Source: Lachnospiraceae bacterium UBA7086
GTDB taxonomy: Bacteria; Bacillota; Clostridia; Lachnospirales; Lachnospiraceae
Direction of reading: 5' to 3'
Length of the DNA stretch: 64,000 nucleotides
NCBI GenBank assembly: GCA_002492525.1
Contig: DKZA01000005.1
Location: forward strand, 54,492-118,491
In this document: in pieces, positions 8,880 to 18,436 of the stretch
Position numbering within the stretch: the first letter of the stretch is position 1
How the letters are laid out: the number at the start of each line of letters is the position of its first letter
The notes under the pieces: model-generated
What the model saw: only the letters and a program-made list of their open reading frames with translations
Told to the model about the DNA's origin: nothing
Databases searched by the model: none
Program-made: the position numbers and the translations under genes

Positions 8880-10076
8880 ATGGAAAAACCGGCAATAGCG
8901 GGCGGAAAGCCTGTCAGAGAGACGAAGATATATTATGGTCACCAGTATATTGATGAGGATGATATTCAGGCAGTGGTGGATGTGTTAAGGAGTGATTATC
9001 TGACCTGTGGCCCGAAAATCGGTGAGTTGGAAAAGAAACTGTGCGAGCTTACCGGTGCCAGGTATGCGGTGGTGTGTAGCAACGGTACGGCAGCTTTGCA
9101 TATCGCGGCGTTGTCTGCGGGTGTGGGAGAAGGCGATGAGGTGATCACTACGCCGATTACCTTTGCGGCGTCGGCCAACTGTGCATTGTACTGCGGGGCG
9201 AGGCCGGTCTTTGTGGATATTGATCCTGAGACCTACAATATTGATCCCAGAAAGGTGGAGGCGGCAATTACGCCAAGGACAAAGGCAGTGGTTGCAGTAG
9301 ATTATACAGGACAGTCGGCGGATTTAGAACCGCTTTTAAAGATTTGCAGGGAGCATAATCTGACGTTGATTGAGGACGGCGCCCATGTAATCGGGACCAG
9401 ATATAAGGGGCAGATGAATGGCTCTATTGCGGATATGACTATGTTCAGTTTTCATCCGGTTAAGACGGTGACGGGTGGTGAAGGCGGTGTCATCCTCACC
9501 AATGAAGAGGCATTGTACCAAAAATTACTCCTGTTCCGGTCTCATGGGATTACCCGTGACAGGGCTCAGATGGAGCACGAACCGGATGGCCCCTGGTATT
9601 ATGAACAGGTGGCTTTGGGTTATAATTATCGTATGACGGACATGCAGGCGGCGCTGATCATCAGTCAGCTTGATAAGTTACCCGTGTTTGTCAAACGCAG
9701 GAAAGAAATTGTGGCCAGATACAACGAGGCCTTTGCCAGACTGCCGGAGTTATTTGTACAACAGGAGATTCCGGAGTCCGATACTACGAGACATCTGTAT
9801 ATTCTGCGCATTGTGCCGGAGAGATTAAAGATTGACAGGAAACAGTTTTTTGAGGCTCTGGAGGCGGAAAATGTATGCTGCAATGTGCATTACATACCGA
9901 TATATTACTTTCCCTACTATGAGAAACTGGGATATCGGAAAGGGCTGTGTCCTAATGCGGAAAAACTGTACGAAGAGATTATTACGTTGCCGCTTTATTA
10001 TGCCATGAGTGATGCGGATGTGGAGAGTGTTATTGAGGCAGTGACAAAGATTGTGGTTTATTTCCGTAAGATTTGA
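8880..10076 (+). CDS. pseC: UDP-4-amino-4,6-dideoxy-N-acetyl-beta-L-altrosamine transaminase, PseC
   Basis: A 398-residue PLP enzyme of the DegT/DnrJ/EryC1 family that aminates the PseB product at C4. It begins KPAIAGGKPVRE, then SDYLTCGPKIGELE and SNGTAALHIA for phosphate binding, EDGAHVIG with the PLP-binding aspartate, and FSFHPVKTVTGGEGG with the Schiff-base lysine. ATG 8880 follows GAGGAAAAG; the upstream in-frame ATG 8847 lies inside the leader hairpin and is rejected. PseB immediately upstream and PseF, PseG and PseI nearby support PseC over other sugar aminotransferases. Confidence 0.9.
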   Translation: MEKPAIAGGKPVRETKIYYGHQYIDEDDIQAVVDVLRSDYLTCGPKIGELEKKLCELTGARYAVVCSNGTAALHIAALSAGVGEGDEVITTPITFAASANCALYCGARPVFVDIDPETYNIDPRKVEAAITPRTKAVVAVDYTGQSADLEPLLKICREHNLTLIEDGAHVIGTRYKGQMNGSIADMTMFSFHPVKTVTGGEGGVILTNEEALYQKLLLFRSHGITRDRAQMEHEPDGPWYYEQVALGYNYRMTDMQAALIISQLDKLPVFVKRRKEIVARYNEAFARLPELFVQQEIPESDTTRHLYILRIVPERLKIDRKQFFEALEAENVCCNVHYIPIYYFPYYEKLGYRKGLCPNAEKLYEEIITLPLYYAMSDADVESVIEAVTKIVVYFRKI

Positions 10077-10142
10077 TTATTAGGAAGGTTGAAGCTTTCA
10101 GGAAGCGGAAAATAATTTGATTACGCTGATGCGGAGATGCAT

Positions 10143-11192
10143 ATGAAATTATCAATCATAGTGCCCGTCTATAATATGGCGGCGGATGGCAAACTGGAAT
10201 ATTGTCTGGATTCCCTGGTGAGGCAGACCATCAAGGATTATGAGATTATTGCGGTGGATGATTGTTCCACGGACGATTCTTATCAGATTTTACAGGTCTA
10301 TCAGCGCAAGTATCCTGACAGGTTCCGGGCCGTTCATTCCGATGTCAATCAGAAACAGGGCGGGGCCAAGAACATAGGCATGGCTCTGGCCAAAGGAGAA
10401 TGGATCGGATTTATTGACAGCGATGACTGGGTGACAGATGATTTTTATGAGCGTCTGATCGAACGGGGAGAGGAGACCGGTGCGGATATGGTGGGCTGCG
10501 ATTATCATCTGACCAGTGAGCACAGCATGGAGATCGGCCAGATTGTGCACAATAATAAGCCGCAGCAGACAGGGGTGTTAGATGAGGATAAATATCGTTC
10601 GCTGATTCTTGACAGCGGCTCCTTGGTAGTGAAGGTCTACCGCAGGGAGATTGTGATAGATCATCCCAGTCGTTTTCCCACAGGAATTTTTTATGAGGAT
10701 AACGCCCTTGCCAATTCCTGGATGCTGCGGGCCAGACATTTTGAATATATTGAGGAACCGCTGTATTACTATTATCAGCATGGTGACTCCACTGTGCATA
10801 CCATCACTGTGAAGCGCTGTGAAGACCGCATGGAGGCAGGCCGTATTATGCTGCAGGAGGCCAGAGAGTATGGATATCTGGAACAATATCGGCCGGAACT
10901 GGAATTTAGTTTTGCCACACTTTTTTATGTGAATACTTTATTTACTTATATGCAGGGAGTGCGTCCTGTAAAGAGCAGTTTTGTGAAAAATCTGGGGCAG
11001 GAAATGCTTGATACATTTCCGGATTTCCAGGAAAATGTGTATTATAAAGAACGTGTTGGGGCGGAGGAGCAGAAATTAGTAAAAATGCAGCTGGCTTCTA
11101 CGTTCCGATTTATCTGTTATTATAAACTTTTGTGGGGGTACCGTAATTTCCGAAAGAGTTTGCGGAAGCGTATGTCTGCGAAACGGGATTGA
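10143..11192 (+). CDS. family 2 glycosyltransferase
   Basis: A 349-residue GT2 enzyme with SIIVPVYNM, DDCSTDDS, KQGGAKNIGMALAKGEW and the DxD-type FIDSDDW. ATG 10143 is preferred over ATG 10137 because GGAG at 10133-10136 abuts the first but is six bases from the second. It is EpsJ/CpsI-like in layout with a long basic C-terminus. It sits between pseC and a large membrane protein; acceptor unknown. Confidence 0.85.
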   Translation: MKLSIIVPVYNMAADGKLEYCLDSLVRQTIKDYEIIAVDDCSTDDSYQILQVYQRKYPDRFRAVHSDVNQKQGGAKNIGMALAKGEWIGFIDSDDWVTDDFYERLIERGEETGADMVGCDYHLTSEHSMEIGQIVHNNKPQQTGVLDEDKYRSLILDSGSLVVKVYRREIVIDHPSRFPTGIFYEDNALANSWMLRARHFEYIEEPLYYYYQHGDSTVHTITVKRCEDRMEAGRIMLQEAREYGYLEQYRPELEFSFATLFYVNTLFTYMQGVRPVKSSFVKNLGQEMLDTFPDFQENVYYKERVGAEEQKLVKMQLASTFRFICYYKLLWGYRNFRKSLRKRMSAKRD

Positions 11193-11221
11193 CAAAAAGA
11201 TAAACCGAGAGGAATGAAACA

Positions 11222-13468
11222 TTGATCAAAGAGATATCGCTGAAAAGTAAGATGATATATGGTGTCATGGTCTGTCTTATGGTGCTGCTTTTGTGGATTG
11301 GAGATGAAGGCAGAGAACCTTTGGTCTATACGGGATCTGAACTGCAGCGAACGATTGGCATGGTTGATTCGGAAGGGGCGTTGATGATTCAGGAATCTAC
11401 GGCCAGATCCGGCGTCATAGCCCGGACGCCGCAGTATGTCATGAACAGAGGCACTTATACAATCCGCATGGAATATAAGGCAGAAGACAAAGATACGGTG
11501 GTAGAGCTGTGGGAACAGGCAAATAAGATTGCGGCCTGGCAGGTAGATCCACAGGTGAGGGAATTTTCAAACGATTTTACCCTTTCTAAAGATGCAAAGC
11601 AGTTACAGGTACGGGTCAATTATGGCGGCAATGGTGATCTGACGATTAAGAGTCTGGAACTTGTACCGTATACCAGATTCTATACAGATACCTATTTTGC
11701 TATTGTGATTCTTCTGCTGATCAATGGATTGGGATATTTATATCTTAAGAAGGGCAGAGGGTATATTACGCAGGAGAAGTTTGTAGATTACAGCATTATT
11801 CTGGGAGTGGCCCTGCTTGCAATGTCTCCCATGATGCAGACATATCTCTATAATGGGGATGACCTGTGTTATCATTTGGCCAGGCTGGAAGGCCTTAAAG
11901 ACGGTATTCTGGACGGGCAGATTCCGGTGAATATTCTGCCGGACGGACTTAGGGGGAACGGTTATTTAAATGCCATGTATCCTTATCTGTTCTTGTATAT
12001 CGGTGCTTTTTTACGTATTTGCAGGGTTTCCCTGGCACTGTCCTACAAAGTGATTGTGTTTTGTGCTAATTTAGGGTCTGCGGTCTGTGCTTATGTGGCA
12101 ATGAAATCCATGACAAAATCACGGCGCAGCGTGATACTGGCAGTGGTTTTATACACACTGATGCCCTATCGCTTTACCAATATTTTCTCCAGAGGAGATT
12201 TGGGAGAGACGCTGGCACTGGTGTTTTGGCCGTTAGTGATTGCGGGATTGTATCATGTGGTGATGGGAGACCGTAAGAAGTGGTATTTTTTAGTGATCGG
12301 ATTTACCGGTGCGTTACAGAGCCATATTTTAAGTGCGGCGTTTGTAGCGGCTTTTTGTGTCGTCACGGTATTTTTGTACTGTGGCCGTATCCTGCGGGAA
12401 CGAAGATACCGGGAGATTGGAAAAGCAGCCGGACTGTCTCTTCTTTTGAACGCATGGTATCTGGCGCCATTTCTGTACTATTATTTTGGGGAGAATATTG
12501 CCAAAGATGTGCTGCGGTGGAGCGGATATTTTGAACAGTCTATCAATCCGTCCAATCTGACGCAGACATTGAGTCTGTACAACAAGCAGTATTTTTCATT
12601 GGGCCTGGCATTGTTCGGCTGTATTGGAATCGGTGTGATTTATTTGTTATATGAGCGGCACGGCCGGATGACGCAACAGGAAGGGTTTTTGTTGTATTTG
12701 TTAGTGCTTGGCAGTGTGCTTACCTTCATGATAACGGGGTATTTTCCGAACCGGGTGCTGATGGAGAACGGGGTGTTTGAAAATATTGCCACGATGCTGC
12801 AGTTTCCTTGGCGGTTCTTAGGGCCGGCATCAGCATGCTTTGTCTTTGTGGGGGCCATCGGCATATCCCGTTCGGAGATCATAAAGCCCTATCGCAACTA
12901 TGTGTTTACTCTTCTGGTGGGATTGAATCTGTTAGTGATTGTGTCTGTGCCGGCGGATAATAATCATATGCCCTATGACAATGCGCAGGCGGTGGCCTCT
13001 AAAGGGCATGAGAGTAAATTGATTACGAATATTGGCATTTTTTACCCTCATGAGTGGCGTCTTGATGGTGCATCAGATGATAAGCTGGCCACCAGTGTGG
13101 TAGTTTCTGATATGAATCATGTGACGGTCAGAGATTACCAGAAAAAGGGAACGAAAGCGGCAGTTGCTTATACAGCTGATTCTTCGGAATGTTATATTGA
13201 ACTGCCTATACTCAGTTATCACGGGTATCGTGCCAGCGATGAGAATGGTGATGCAGTGGAAATCGGACGTGGTGTCGGTGCCAGGATGCGCTTTATGGTA
13301 CAGGGTGATGGGATGGAGCATAGAATTTACGTCCGATACGGCCCGGCAGCGGGATTTGTGATTGCGAATCTGGTCTCTGCACTGACCATTGCAGGCTGCA
13401 TTTGGTATGTTTTCCGTAAGCGTAAGAATAAGGAAAAACCTGGGGAGGAACCGGAGCCTGCGGCATAA
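11222..13468 (+). CDS. large GT-C/PTPS-related-type membrane protein with N-terminal beta domain
   Basis: A 748-residue membrane protein. Helix 1 (about residues 12-22) is followed by some 130 extracellular residues rich in beta strands (for example GTYTIRMEYKAEDKDTVVEL and LQVRVNYGGNGDLTIKSLEL) that resemble a carbohydrate-binding jelly-roll. Then come about 12 helices with YNGDDLCYHLARLEGLKDGI and NIFSRGDLGETLA in outside loops, a pattern seen in PTPS-related/YfhO-like membrane proteins that are distant GT-C relatives. The start is TTG 11222, eight bases after GAGAGGA. The stop lies only five bases from that of convergent pseG. Likely an outer-face sugar transferase; this is inference. Confidence 0.55.
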   Translation: MIKEISLKSKMIYGVMVCLMVLLLWIGDEGREPLVYTGSELQRTIGMVDSEGALMIQESTARSGVIARTPQYVMNRGTYTIRMEYKAEDKDTVVELWEQANKIAAWQVDPQVREFSNDFTLSKDAKQLQVRVNYGGNGDLTIKSLELVPYTRFYTDTYFAIVILLLINGLGYLYLKKGRGYITQEKFVDYSIILGVALLAMSPMMQTYLYNGDDLCYHLARLEGLKDGILDGQIPVNILPDGLRGNGYLNAMYPYLFLYIGAFLRICRVSLALSYKVIVFCANLGSAVCAYVAMKSMTKSRRSVILAVVLYTLMPYRFTNIFSRGDLGETLALVFWPLVIAGLYHVVMGDRKKWYFLVIGFTGALQSHILSAAFVAAFCVVTVFLYCGRILRERRYREIGKAAGLSLLLNAWYLAPFLYYYFGENIAKDVLRWSGYFEQSINPSNLTQTLSLYNKQYFSLGLALFGCIGIGVIYLLYERHGRMTQQEGFLLYLLVLGSVLTFMITGYFPNRVLMENGVFENIATMLQFPWRFLGPASACFVFVGAIGISRSEIIKPYRNYVFTLLVGLNLLVIVSVPADNNHMPYDNAQAVASKGHESKLITNIGIFYPHEWRLDGASDDKLATSVVVSDMNHVTVRDYQKKGTKAAVAYTADSSECYIELPILSYHGYRASDENGDAVEIGRGVGARMRFMVQGDGMEHRIYVRYGPAAGFVIANLVSALTIAGCIWYVFRKRKNKEKPGEEPEPAA

Positions 13469-13473
13469 AATAT

Positions 13474-14667
13474 TCACAAAGAAAGCAGTGCGTCGGCAAT
13501 CCGCCCGGCGCCGCAGCCATCTAGGAAGGCTCTCATTTTATGGGAGCTTTTTTGACGCAGTTTCATATTTTCCGACATATTTGTCATAAATTGCAGAATA
13601 TGGGATATGACAGCATCGGATGATAACGGTGATGTTCCGATCTGATTGTCCTTGTTCTGGGGTAGAGAAGCGCGGATATCTCCGGCACAGGGAATGATTT
13701 CCTTGGCAGCAAAATTATCAACGGCAGTGCGTTGATTTTCTGCCATTAAATAGCTGATCGTCGGTACTCCCACAGCGCAGAGTTCGGACAGTGTGGTGCC
13801 GCCGGCAGATACAGCCATATCGCAGGAAGCCATGAGAGAGGCCATATCGGAAACATTCTCATGGATATGGATATGGGGGTTTTTAACAGCAAAAGCATGA
13901 AGGTCGTTATAGCGGGTGTTTGCCCTGCTGGTAATTACATGATAATGCAGGGATTGCAGACGTTCTGTGTCCCAATTGCTGACTGAGCCGGTATCTGTGT
14001 TATCAGGTTTTCTGTCAGGATAATCCGTGTCGTAGATTGTGTGCAGCAGATGTTCTGCCAGGCCATAGGGGTCTGTACCGCCTGTGGAGAGGAGAACATG
14101 CGCCGCCTGCGGACGGACAGTGTAGGACGGAGATTGGAACTGCGCGCGCAAAGGGGTATACTGTGCACCTAACAGTTTATGAGAGGCTTCTGCGTAGTGA
14201 GGACAGTCCAGGTCTGTGTCGTAGTTGATGAGCAGATTCACAGGACAATCAAAATTTCTCAGGTCATCCAGATAAGCAATTTTACAGGAGCCGGACAGCA
14301 TACGGAAGTAGCCGGGGGTGGCGAAATAAGAGTCTACAAACAGCCAGGGCTTTGCATGGGCAGCAGCCTTGGAAAGCTCCCTGCCGGTTGAGGATTTGTC
14401 TGTCATATAAGAAAGAAGATAAGGCACCTCATCTTCCAAGTGCCGGTAATTGTTGTTCAGGGAATGTATTGAAAATTCCTCCGACATCTCGAAACGATCC
14501 TCTAAAAGAGAGCGGCTTTGGCTGTCAGAAACAAGAAAAGTAATCTGCACATTCTCGTCCTTTGACCGGGCAGCCTGTGTACAGGCGCGCGCAATGGTAA
14601 GACATCGCATAAGATGTCCCGTGGCAATATCGCTGTTACCGTCTGTCCTGAAATAAATTGTGGTCAT
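13474..14667 (-). CDS. pseG: UDP-2,4-diacetamido-2,4,6-trideoxy-beta-L-altropyranose hydrolase, PseG
   Basis: A 397-residue GT28/MurG-like GT-B fold protein that removes UDP from the PseH product in pseudaminic acid synthesis. The N-terminus TTIYFRTDGNSDIATGHLMRC matches the family's RxD..IGTGHxMRC signature, with STGGTDPYG and SAGGTTLSEL in the C-terminal domain. The start is ATG 14667 (minus) nine bases after AAGGGG; ATG 14676 directly abuts that site. It is the only pse gene on the minus strand, converges on the previous gene, and has its own promoter at 14715-14743. It is longer than the usual 280-360 residues, with a C-terminal region similar to chain ends in other Firmicutes. Confidence 0.85.
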   Translation of the reverse strand: MTTIYFRTDGNSDIATGHLMRCLTIARACTQAARSKDENVQITFLVSDSQSRSLLEDRFEMSEEFSIHSLNNNYRHLEDEVPYLLSYMTDKSSTGRELSKAAAHAKPWLFVDSYFATPGYFRMLSGSCKIAYLDDLRNFDCPVNLLINYDTDLDCPHYAEASHKLLGAQYTPLRAQFQSPSYTVRPQAAHVLLSTGGTDPYGLAEHLLHTIYDTDYPDRKPDNTDTGSVSNWDTERLQSLHYHVITSRANTRYNDLHAFAVKNPHIHIHENVSDMASLMASCDMAVSAGGTTLSELCAVGVPTISYLMAENQRTAVDNFAAKEIIPCAGDIRASLPQNKDNQIGTSPLSSDAVISHILQFMTNMSENMKLRQKSSHKMRAFLDGCGAGRIADALLSL

Positions 14668-14714
14668 GTTTGCCATCCCCTTTTGTGCGGTAAAAGTTTA
14701 CTCCATTTACCTGT

Positions 14715-14743
14715 AGTATATAGATTTTATAGGAAAAACGCAA
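14715..14743 (-). promoter_or_regulatory. promoter for pseG
   Basis: Read on the minus strand, TTGCGT (14743-14738), 17 bases, then TATACT (14720-14715). It lies 48 bases upstream of the pseG start. The rest of the 311-base divergent gap (14668-14978) is AT-rich with no ORF of note. Confidence 0.6.
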
Positions 14744-14906
14744 ATATATCTTGGCATAATAGCAAAATGCACAATACAACATCTTGTGGTTCCATATACA
14801 TATATGTCCTTCATTACAATGATAGGTTAATGAGATACCACAAAATATAAAAAGATACAGCCGAACAAGAGCTTTAAATTTCTACATCTTTTAGAGCAGA
14901 AAGAAA

Positions 14907-14935
14907 TTGCATTTCGTAACACATAATGGTATAAG
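14907..14935 (+). promoter_or_regulatory. promoter for the coiled-coil gene
   Basis: TTGCAT (14907-14912), a 17-base spacer and TATAAG (14930-14935), 43 bases before the start codon. It is divergent from the pseG promoter, about 160 bases away. Confidence 0.6.
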
Positions 14936-14978
14936 GAAAGGGAGCGGGAACAAAATATAGTATAAGGGAGGATAAAAT

Positions 14979-15581
14979 ATGGATAATGAGCAATTATTGT
15001 TATCAATAGAGAACATGATGGACCGTATGTTGGAACACAAACTTCAGATGCATCTGGAACCGATTAAAAAGGATATCGCGGAGTTAAAGGTGAGGGTAAC
15101 AAGACTGGAAGCGGATGTAGCAGAACTCAAGAGAGATGTAGTGGAACTCAAGAAAGATGTAGTGAAACTTAATAAAGATATAGCCGGCTTAAAGGATGAA
15201 ATGTTGAGTTTAGACGCAAGAATGACAAACATGGAATATAAATTTGATGTTTTGACCAGAGAGGTGTCACAGCTGAAAGATAATATTATTGATTTGACGG
15301 GCAGGACTGCCAGCCTTGAGAAATCTTCTCAGCGAACAAACACGAAACTTGAAAGTATGGAAAAAAGTTTGCAGGAGCAGGGAGAAAGAATTAAGAAAAT
15401 TGAAATCATACATTTGGAAAATAATCTGATTCCCCGCGTGAATCACATAGAATCCTGCTATATGAGTACCTTTGAACGCTATAAGGCTTATAATGACAGA
15501 CTGCCGGAACTGTTTGCAACGGTGTCCAATGTGAGCAGGACAGTACAGACACATTCTGAGAAGCTTAAGAAAATATCGTAA
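14979..15581 (+). CDS. coiled-coil protein of unknown function
   Basis: A 200-residue soluble protein dominated by coiled coil. From about residue 22 to 135 hydrophobic residues recur every three to four positions (ELKRDVVELKKDVVKLNKD), and the DNA shows 21-base (seven-codon) imperfect tandem repeats around 15108-15180. The last 60 residues are less regular. It has AAGGGAGG before ATG 14979, a dedicated promoter and a strong terminator, so it is a one-gene unit inserted between pseG and pseF. Similar small coiled-coil proteins occur widely in Clostridia without known function. It has no visible link to sugar chemistry. Confidence 0.75.
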   Translation: MDNEQLLLSIENMMDRMLEHKLQMHLEPIKKDIAELKVRVTRLEADVAELKRDVVELKKDVVKLNKDIAGLKDEMLSLDARMTNMEYKFDVLTREVSQLKDNIIDLTGRTASLEKSSQRTNTKLESMEKSLQEQGERIKKIEIIHLENNLIPRVNHIESCYMSTFERYKAYNDRLPELFATVSNVSRTVQTHSEKLKKIS

Positions 15582-15589
15582 AGGATAAG

Positions 15590-15620
15590 AGAAACGGCTG
15601 AGTAAGCCGTTTCTTTTTCT
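15590..15620 (+). terminator. Rho-independent terminator after the coiled-coil gene
   Basis: AGAAACGGCT (15590-15599) pairs perfectly with 15605-15614 around a five-base loop and is followed by TTTCT. Confidence 0.9.
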
Positions 15621-15634
15621 GTGATGGAGAGTGA

Positions 15635-15663
15635 TTGAAAAAACAGATATCACAGGGTATAAT
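15635..15663 (+). promoter_or_regulatory. promoter for pseF-pseI
   Basis: TTGAAA (15635-15640), 17-base spacer, TATAAT (15658-15663), just after the terminator and 33 bases before the pseF start. Confidence 0.7.
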
Positions 15664-15696
15664 AAGGGAAAAGAAAAGGGAAGGGAAAAGGAGCAT

Positions 15697-16395
15697 ATGA
15701 GTTCATCCATAGCCATTATCACGGCCCGGGGCGGCAGTAAAAGAATCCCGCGTAAAAATATCAAATCCTTTTGCGGAAAACCTATCATAGCATATTCCAT
15801 AGATGCGGCAGTACAGTCCGGTCTGTTTGAGGAAGTTATGGTATCTACCGATGACGAGGAGATTGCCGGGATTGCCAGGCAGTGCGGAGCCAGGGTGCCA
15901 TTTATGCGAAGCAGTGAAAATGCGGGGGATTATGCTTCTACGGACGATGTGCTTTTGGAAGTGCTTATGGCATATAAAGAGCAGGGAAAAGAATTTGCTT
16001 CGTTTTGCTGTCTCTATCCGACAGCGCCTTTTGTAACGGCAGAGAAATTGCGGACCGCCATGGGTCTTTTAGAAAAAGCGGATTCCGTGATGCCGGTGGT
16101 GGCTTTTTCTTTTCCGCCGCAGCGTTGCATGGTAATCAATGAGGCAGGCGAATTGCGGATGAAATGGCAGGAATATGCCAGGACGCGGTCTCAGGATCTG
16201 GAACCTTATTATCACGACTGCGGGCAGTTTTACTGTTGCCGGACACAACCCTTTTTACGGTATGGGACAACGGATCTGCCGCGGATGATACCGATGATCA
16301 TGAGTGAGATGGAAGTGCAGGATATTGACAATCAGGACGATTGGGCGATTGCCGAGTTAAAATATCAGCGGATGATGGCAAAGAATATAGGGTAA
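15697..16395 (+). CDS. pseF: pseudaminic acid cytidylyltransferase, PseF
   Basis: A 232-residue enzyme that activates pseudaminic acid with CTP to CMP-Pse. AIITARGGSKRIPRKN at residues 5-20 is the nucleotide-binding loop of the CMP-nonulosonate synthetase family; YPTAPF and VQDIDNQDDW near the end are also conserved. ATG 15697 follows AAAAGGAGCAT. Four bases separate it from pseI, so both share the promoter at 15635. Similarity to NeuA/LegF means the exact nonulosonate depends on context, which here is PseB/C/G/I. Confidence 0.9.
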   Translation: MSSSIAIITARGGSKRIPRKNIKSFCGKPIIAYSIDAAVQSGLFEEVMVSTDDEEIAGIARQCGARVPFMRSSENAGDYASTDDVLLEVLMAYKEQGKEFASFCCLYPTAPFVTAEKLRTAMGLLEKADSVMPVVAFSFPPQRCMVINEAGELRMKWQEYARTRSQDLEPYYHDCGQFYCCRTQPFLRYGTTDLPRMIPMIMSEMEVQDIDNQDDWAIAELKYQRMMAKNIG

Positions 16396-16399
16396 GACT

Positions 16400-17458
16400 A
16401 TGAGAAAAGAATTTAAAATAGGAAACAGAATGATTGGAACGGCACATCCTTGTTTTTGTGTGGCGGAGATGTCCGGGAATCATTTGCAGGATTATGGCCG
16501 GGCAGTGGAGATTATCCATGCGGCCAAGGAAGCGGGAGCGGATGCCGTCAAGCTGCAGACGTATACGGCAGACAGTCTGTCTGTGGATTCTGATAAGGAA
16601 TATTTTCAGAATCACGGCGGGCTGTGGGACGGTATGACGGAGTATGAGCTTTATCAACAGGCTGCTACCCCCTGGGAATGGCAGCCGAAATTGCAGGAAG
16701 TGGCGCAGAAACTGGGATTGATATGTTTTTCTGCACCCTTTGACCATGCGGCGGTGGACTTTATGGCGGCGCATAAAATGCCTGCCTATAAGATTGCTTC
16801 TTATGAGATCAACGACATACCGCTGATTCGGGAAGTGGCGGCACAGCATCTGCCGGTAATTCTTGCTACAGGGGTAGCACATGCGGAGGACATCGAGAGG
16901 GCGCTGCAGGTTTGCCGTGAACAGAACAATGAGGAAATTATACTCTTAAAGTGTGTATCGGCCTATCCCACGCCATATGAGGAAATCAATTTAAACATGA
17001 TTCCCACATTGGCGAAGACCTATGATTGTCTGGTGGGGCTTTCGGATCATTCCATGGGCAGTGTGGTGCCTGTGGCATCTATTCCGTTGGGCGTCAAGAT
17101 GGTGGAGAAACATCTGACACTGCGCCGTGCAGATGGCGGACCGGATGGGGCTTTTTCTATGGAGCCGCAGGAATTTAAAGAGATGGTGGATCATATCAGA
17201 ATTGTTGAGAAAGCGCTTGGCGATTCAGAATATAAACTGACCGAAAAACAGGAGCAGGAACACGCCGGATCACGTTCTCTCTTTGTGGTAAAGGATATGA
17301 AAGCAGGTGAAAAAATCACCCCCGAGAATGTTCGGTCCATCAGGCCCCATGCGGGACTTCATACCATGTATTATGAAGAGGTCAAGGGAAAGACGGTAGT
17401 TCGGGATATCGAAAAGGGAACACCGCTTGCCTGGGATATGCTGGAACCGGAGCATTAG
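16400..17458 (+). CDS. pseI: pseudaminic acid synthase, PseI
   Basis: A 352-residue NeuB-family enzyme that condenses 2,4-diacetamido-2,4,6-trideoxy-L-altrose with phosphoenolpyruvate. The TIM-barrel part has CVAEMSGNHLQDYGRA, ADAVKLQTYTADS and KCVSAYPTPYEEINL; the C-terminal 60 residues form an SAF antifreeze-like domain (GSRSLFVVKDMKAGE). The motif EMSGNH is typical of PseI/NeuB metal and PEP binding. It follows pseF by four bases. Its stop is 12 bases from that of the convergent ATP-grasp gene, with no clear terminator between. Confidence 0.92.
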   Translation: MRKEFKIGNRMIGTAHPCFCVAEMSGNHLQDYGRAVEIIHAAKEAGADAVKLQTYTADSLSVDSDKEYFQNHGGLWDGMTEYELYQQAATPWEWQPKLQEVAQKLGLICFSAPFDHAAVDFMAAHKMPAYKIASYEINDIPLIREVAAQHLPVILATGVAHAEDIERALQVCREQNNEEIILLKCVSAYPTPYEEINLNMIPTLAKTYDCLVGLSDHSMGSVVPVASIPLGVKMVEKHLTLRRADGGPDGAFSMEPQEFKEMVDHIRIVEKALGDSEYKLTEKQEQEHAGSRSLFVVKDMKAGEKITPENVRSIRPHAGLHTMYYEEVKGKTVVRDIEKGTPLAWDMLEPEH

Positions 17459-17470
17459 CTGCGTAAGAAT

Positions 17471-18436
17471 CTACTTTTGCATTATTAGCAGATCCGTGTA
17501 TTTTAACATGCAGATATCGTCCTCGTAAGAGCCGATGGTATCTGCATTTTCTTTGCCGGCAATGTTGTTGGCAATCAGCCTTGGAAAATGTATTCCGCAG
17601 CTGTGGGCATGAGGATAACCGCCGCCGAAGCGGGGATTGATTTCGGAGATATAGTAGACACCGTCTACCTGAAAAATATCCATGTCAATCGGGCCGGATA
17701 ATTCCAGGGTTGATATGGTATCAAGAATCAGTCTGAATAAGGTTTCATCCTTATAAGAGACGGACTTTTCTGTCTCTCCGGCACGCATCCGCAGTTTCTT
17801 TTTGACAAAAAGGGAGACGGGCTTTCGGGTGAGCATGTCTACATAGATATCAGCGCCAAATTCTACACCCTGTGCCAGATTTTGAATGATATAATCTTCA
17901 TCAGCGTATTTGCAGAGAGCTTCCAACAATTCCAGGTGCTGGACTTTTTGGATGCCGATACTGCCGCAGCCCTTTTGGGGCTTAAGGAAGACAGGGAGAT
18001 TCATGCGCCCTTCTGCCTGTTCTTTGAGAAAGGCATGGAAGCTGTCGCAGCTTGTGAGGGTGGGAAGATGATGGCTGATCAGGTGCCGGTAAAAGGCATA
18101 CTTATCACGGCACAGATCTATGGCGGACAATGCAGATACCACAGGGATAACGCCGATGTCGGTGAATAGTCTGCGATGAGAGGCAATCAGCGCCAGTTCG
18201 TCTTCCTGTAAGGGCAGGACGGCGTGAATGGATTCTTTGCGGCAGATATCCAGTATGGTATCCAGATAATCCGGCTCCGTCATGCGGGGCACAAGATAAT
18301 GCGCGTCTGTCTCGTACAGTGCAGGTGCATAAGCACTGCAATCTGTGCCGACAACCTTGTGAAATCCACTGTCGGCTTCTTTGAAATAACGTACCAACAG
18401 ATTCCTGGTGCCGCAGCTTAAGATTAAGATGTTCAT
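17471..18436 (-). CDS. ATP-grasp ligase (CarB-like), copy 1
   Basis: A 321-residue ATP-grasp enzyme, expected to join a carboxylate to an amine or other nucleophile through an acyl-phosphate. N-terminal NILILSCGTRN starts the pre-ATP-grasp domain; PVFLKPQKGCGSIGI binds ATP, and EINPRFGGGYPHA carries the Mg-binding Glu/Asn. The start overlaps the decarboxylase stop as ATGA, so the pair is coupled. It is a clear paralog of 41876-42859, with near-identical stretches such as RAGETEKSVSYKDET. Such CarB-like enzymes are common in Clostridial polysaccharide loci; a role in attaching an amino acid or amine to a sugar is inference. Confidence 0.75.
   Translation of the reverse strand: MNILILSCGTRNLLVRYFKEADSGFHKVVGTDCSAYAPALYETDAHYLVPRMTEPDYLDTILDICRKESIHAVLPLQEDELALIASHRRLFTDIGVIPVVSALSAIDLCRDKYAFYRHLISHHLPTLTSCDSFHAFLKEQAEGRMNLPVFLKPQKGCGSIGIQKVQHLELLEALCKYADEDYIIQNLAQGVEFGADIYVDMLTRKPVSLFVKKKLRMRAGETEKSVSYKDETLFRLILDTISTLELSGPIDMDIFQVDGVYYISEINPRFGGGYPHAHSCGIHFPRLIANNIAGKENADTIGSYEDDICMLKYTDLLIMQK

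Noticed and set aside
8785..8890. TTG-started leader peptide before pseC with GGGAGG upstream
   Set aside because: The frame is not shared with the related leader before gtrA, so coding conservation is not supported.
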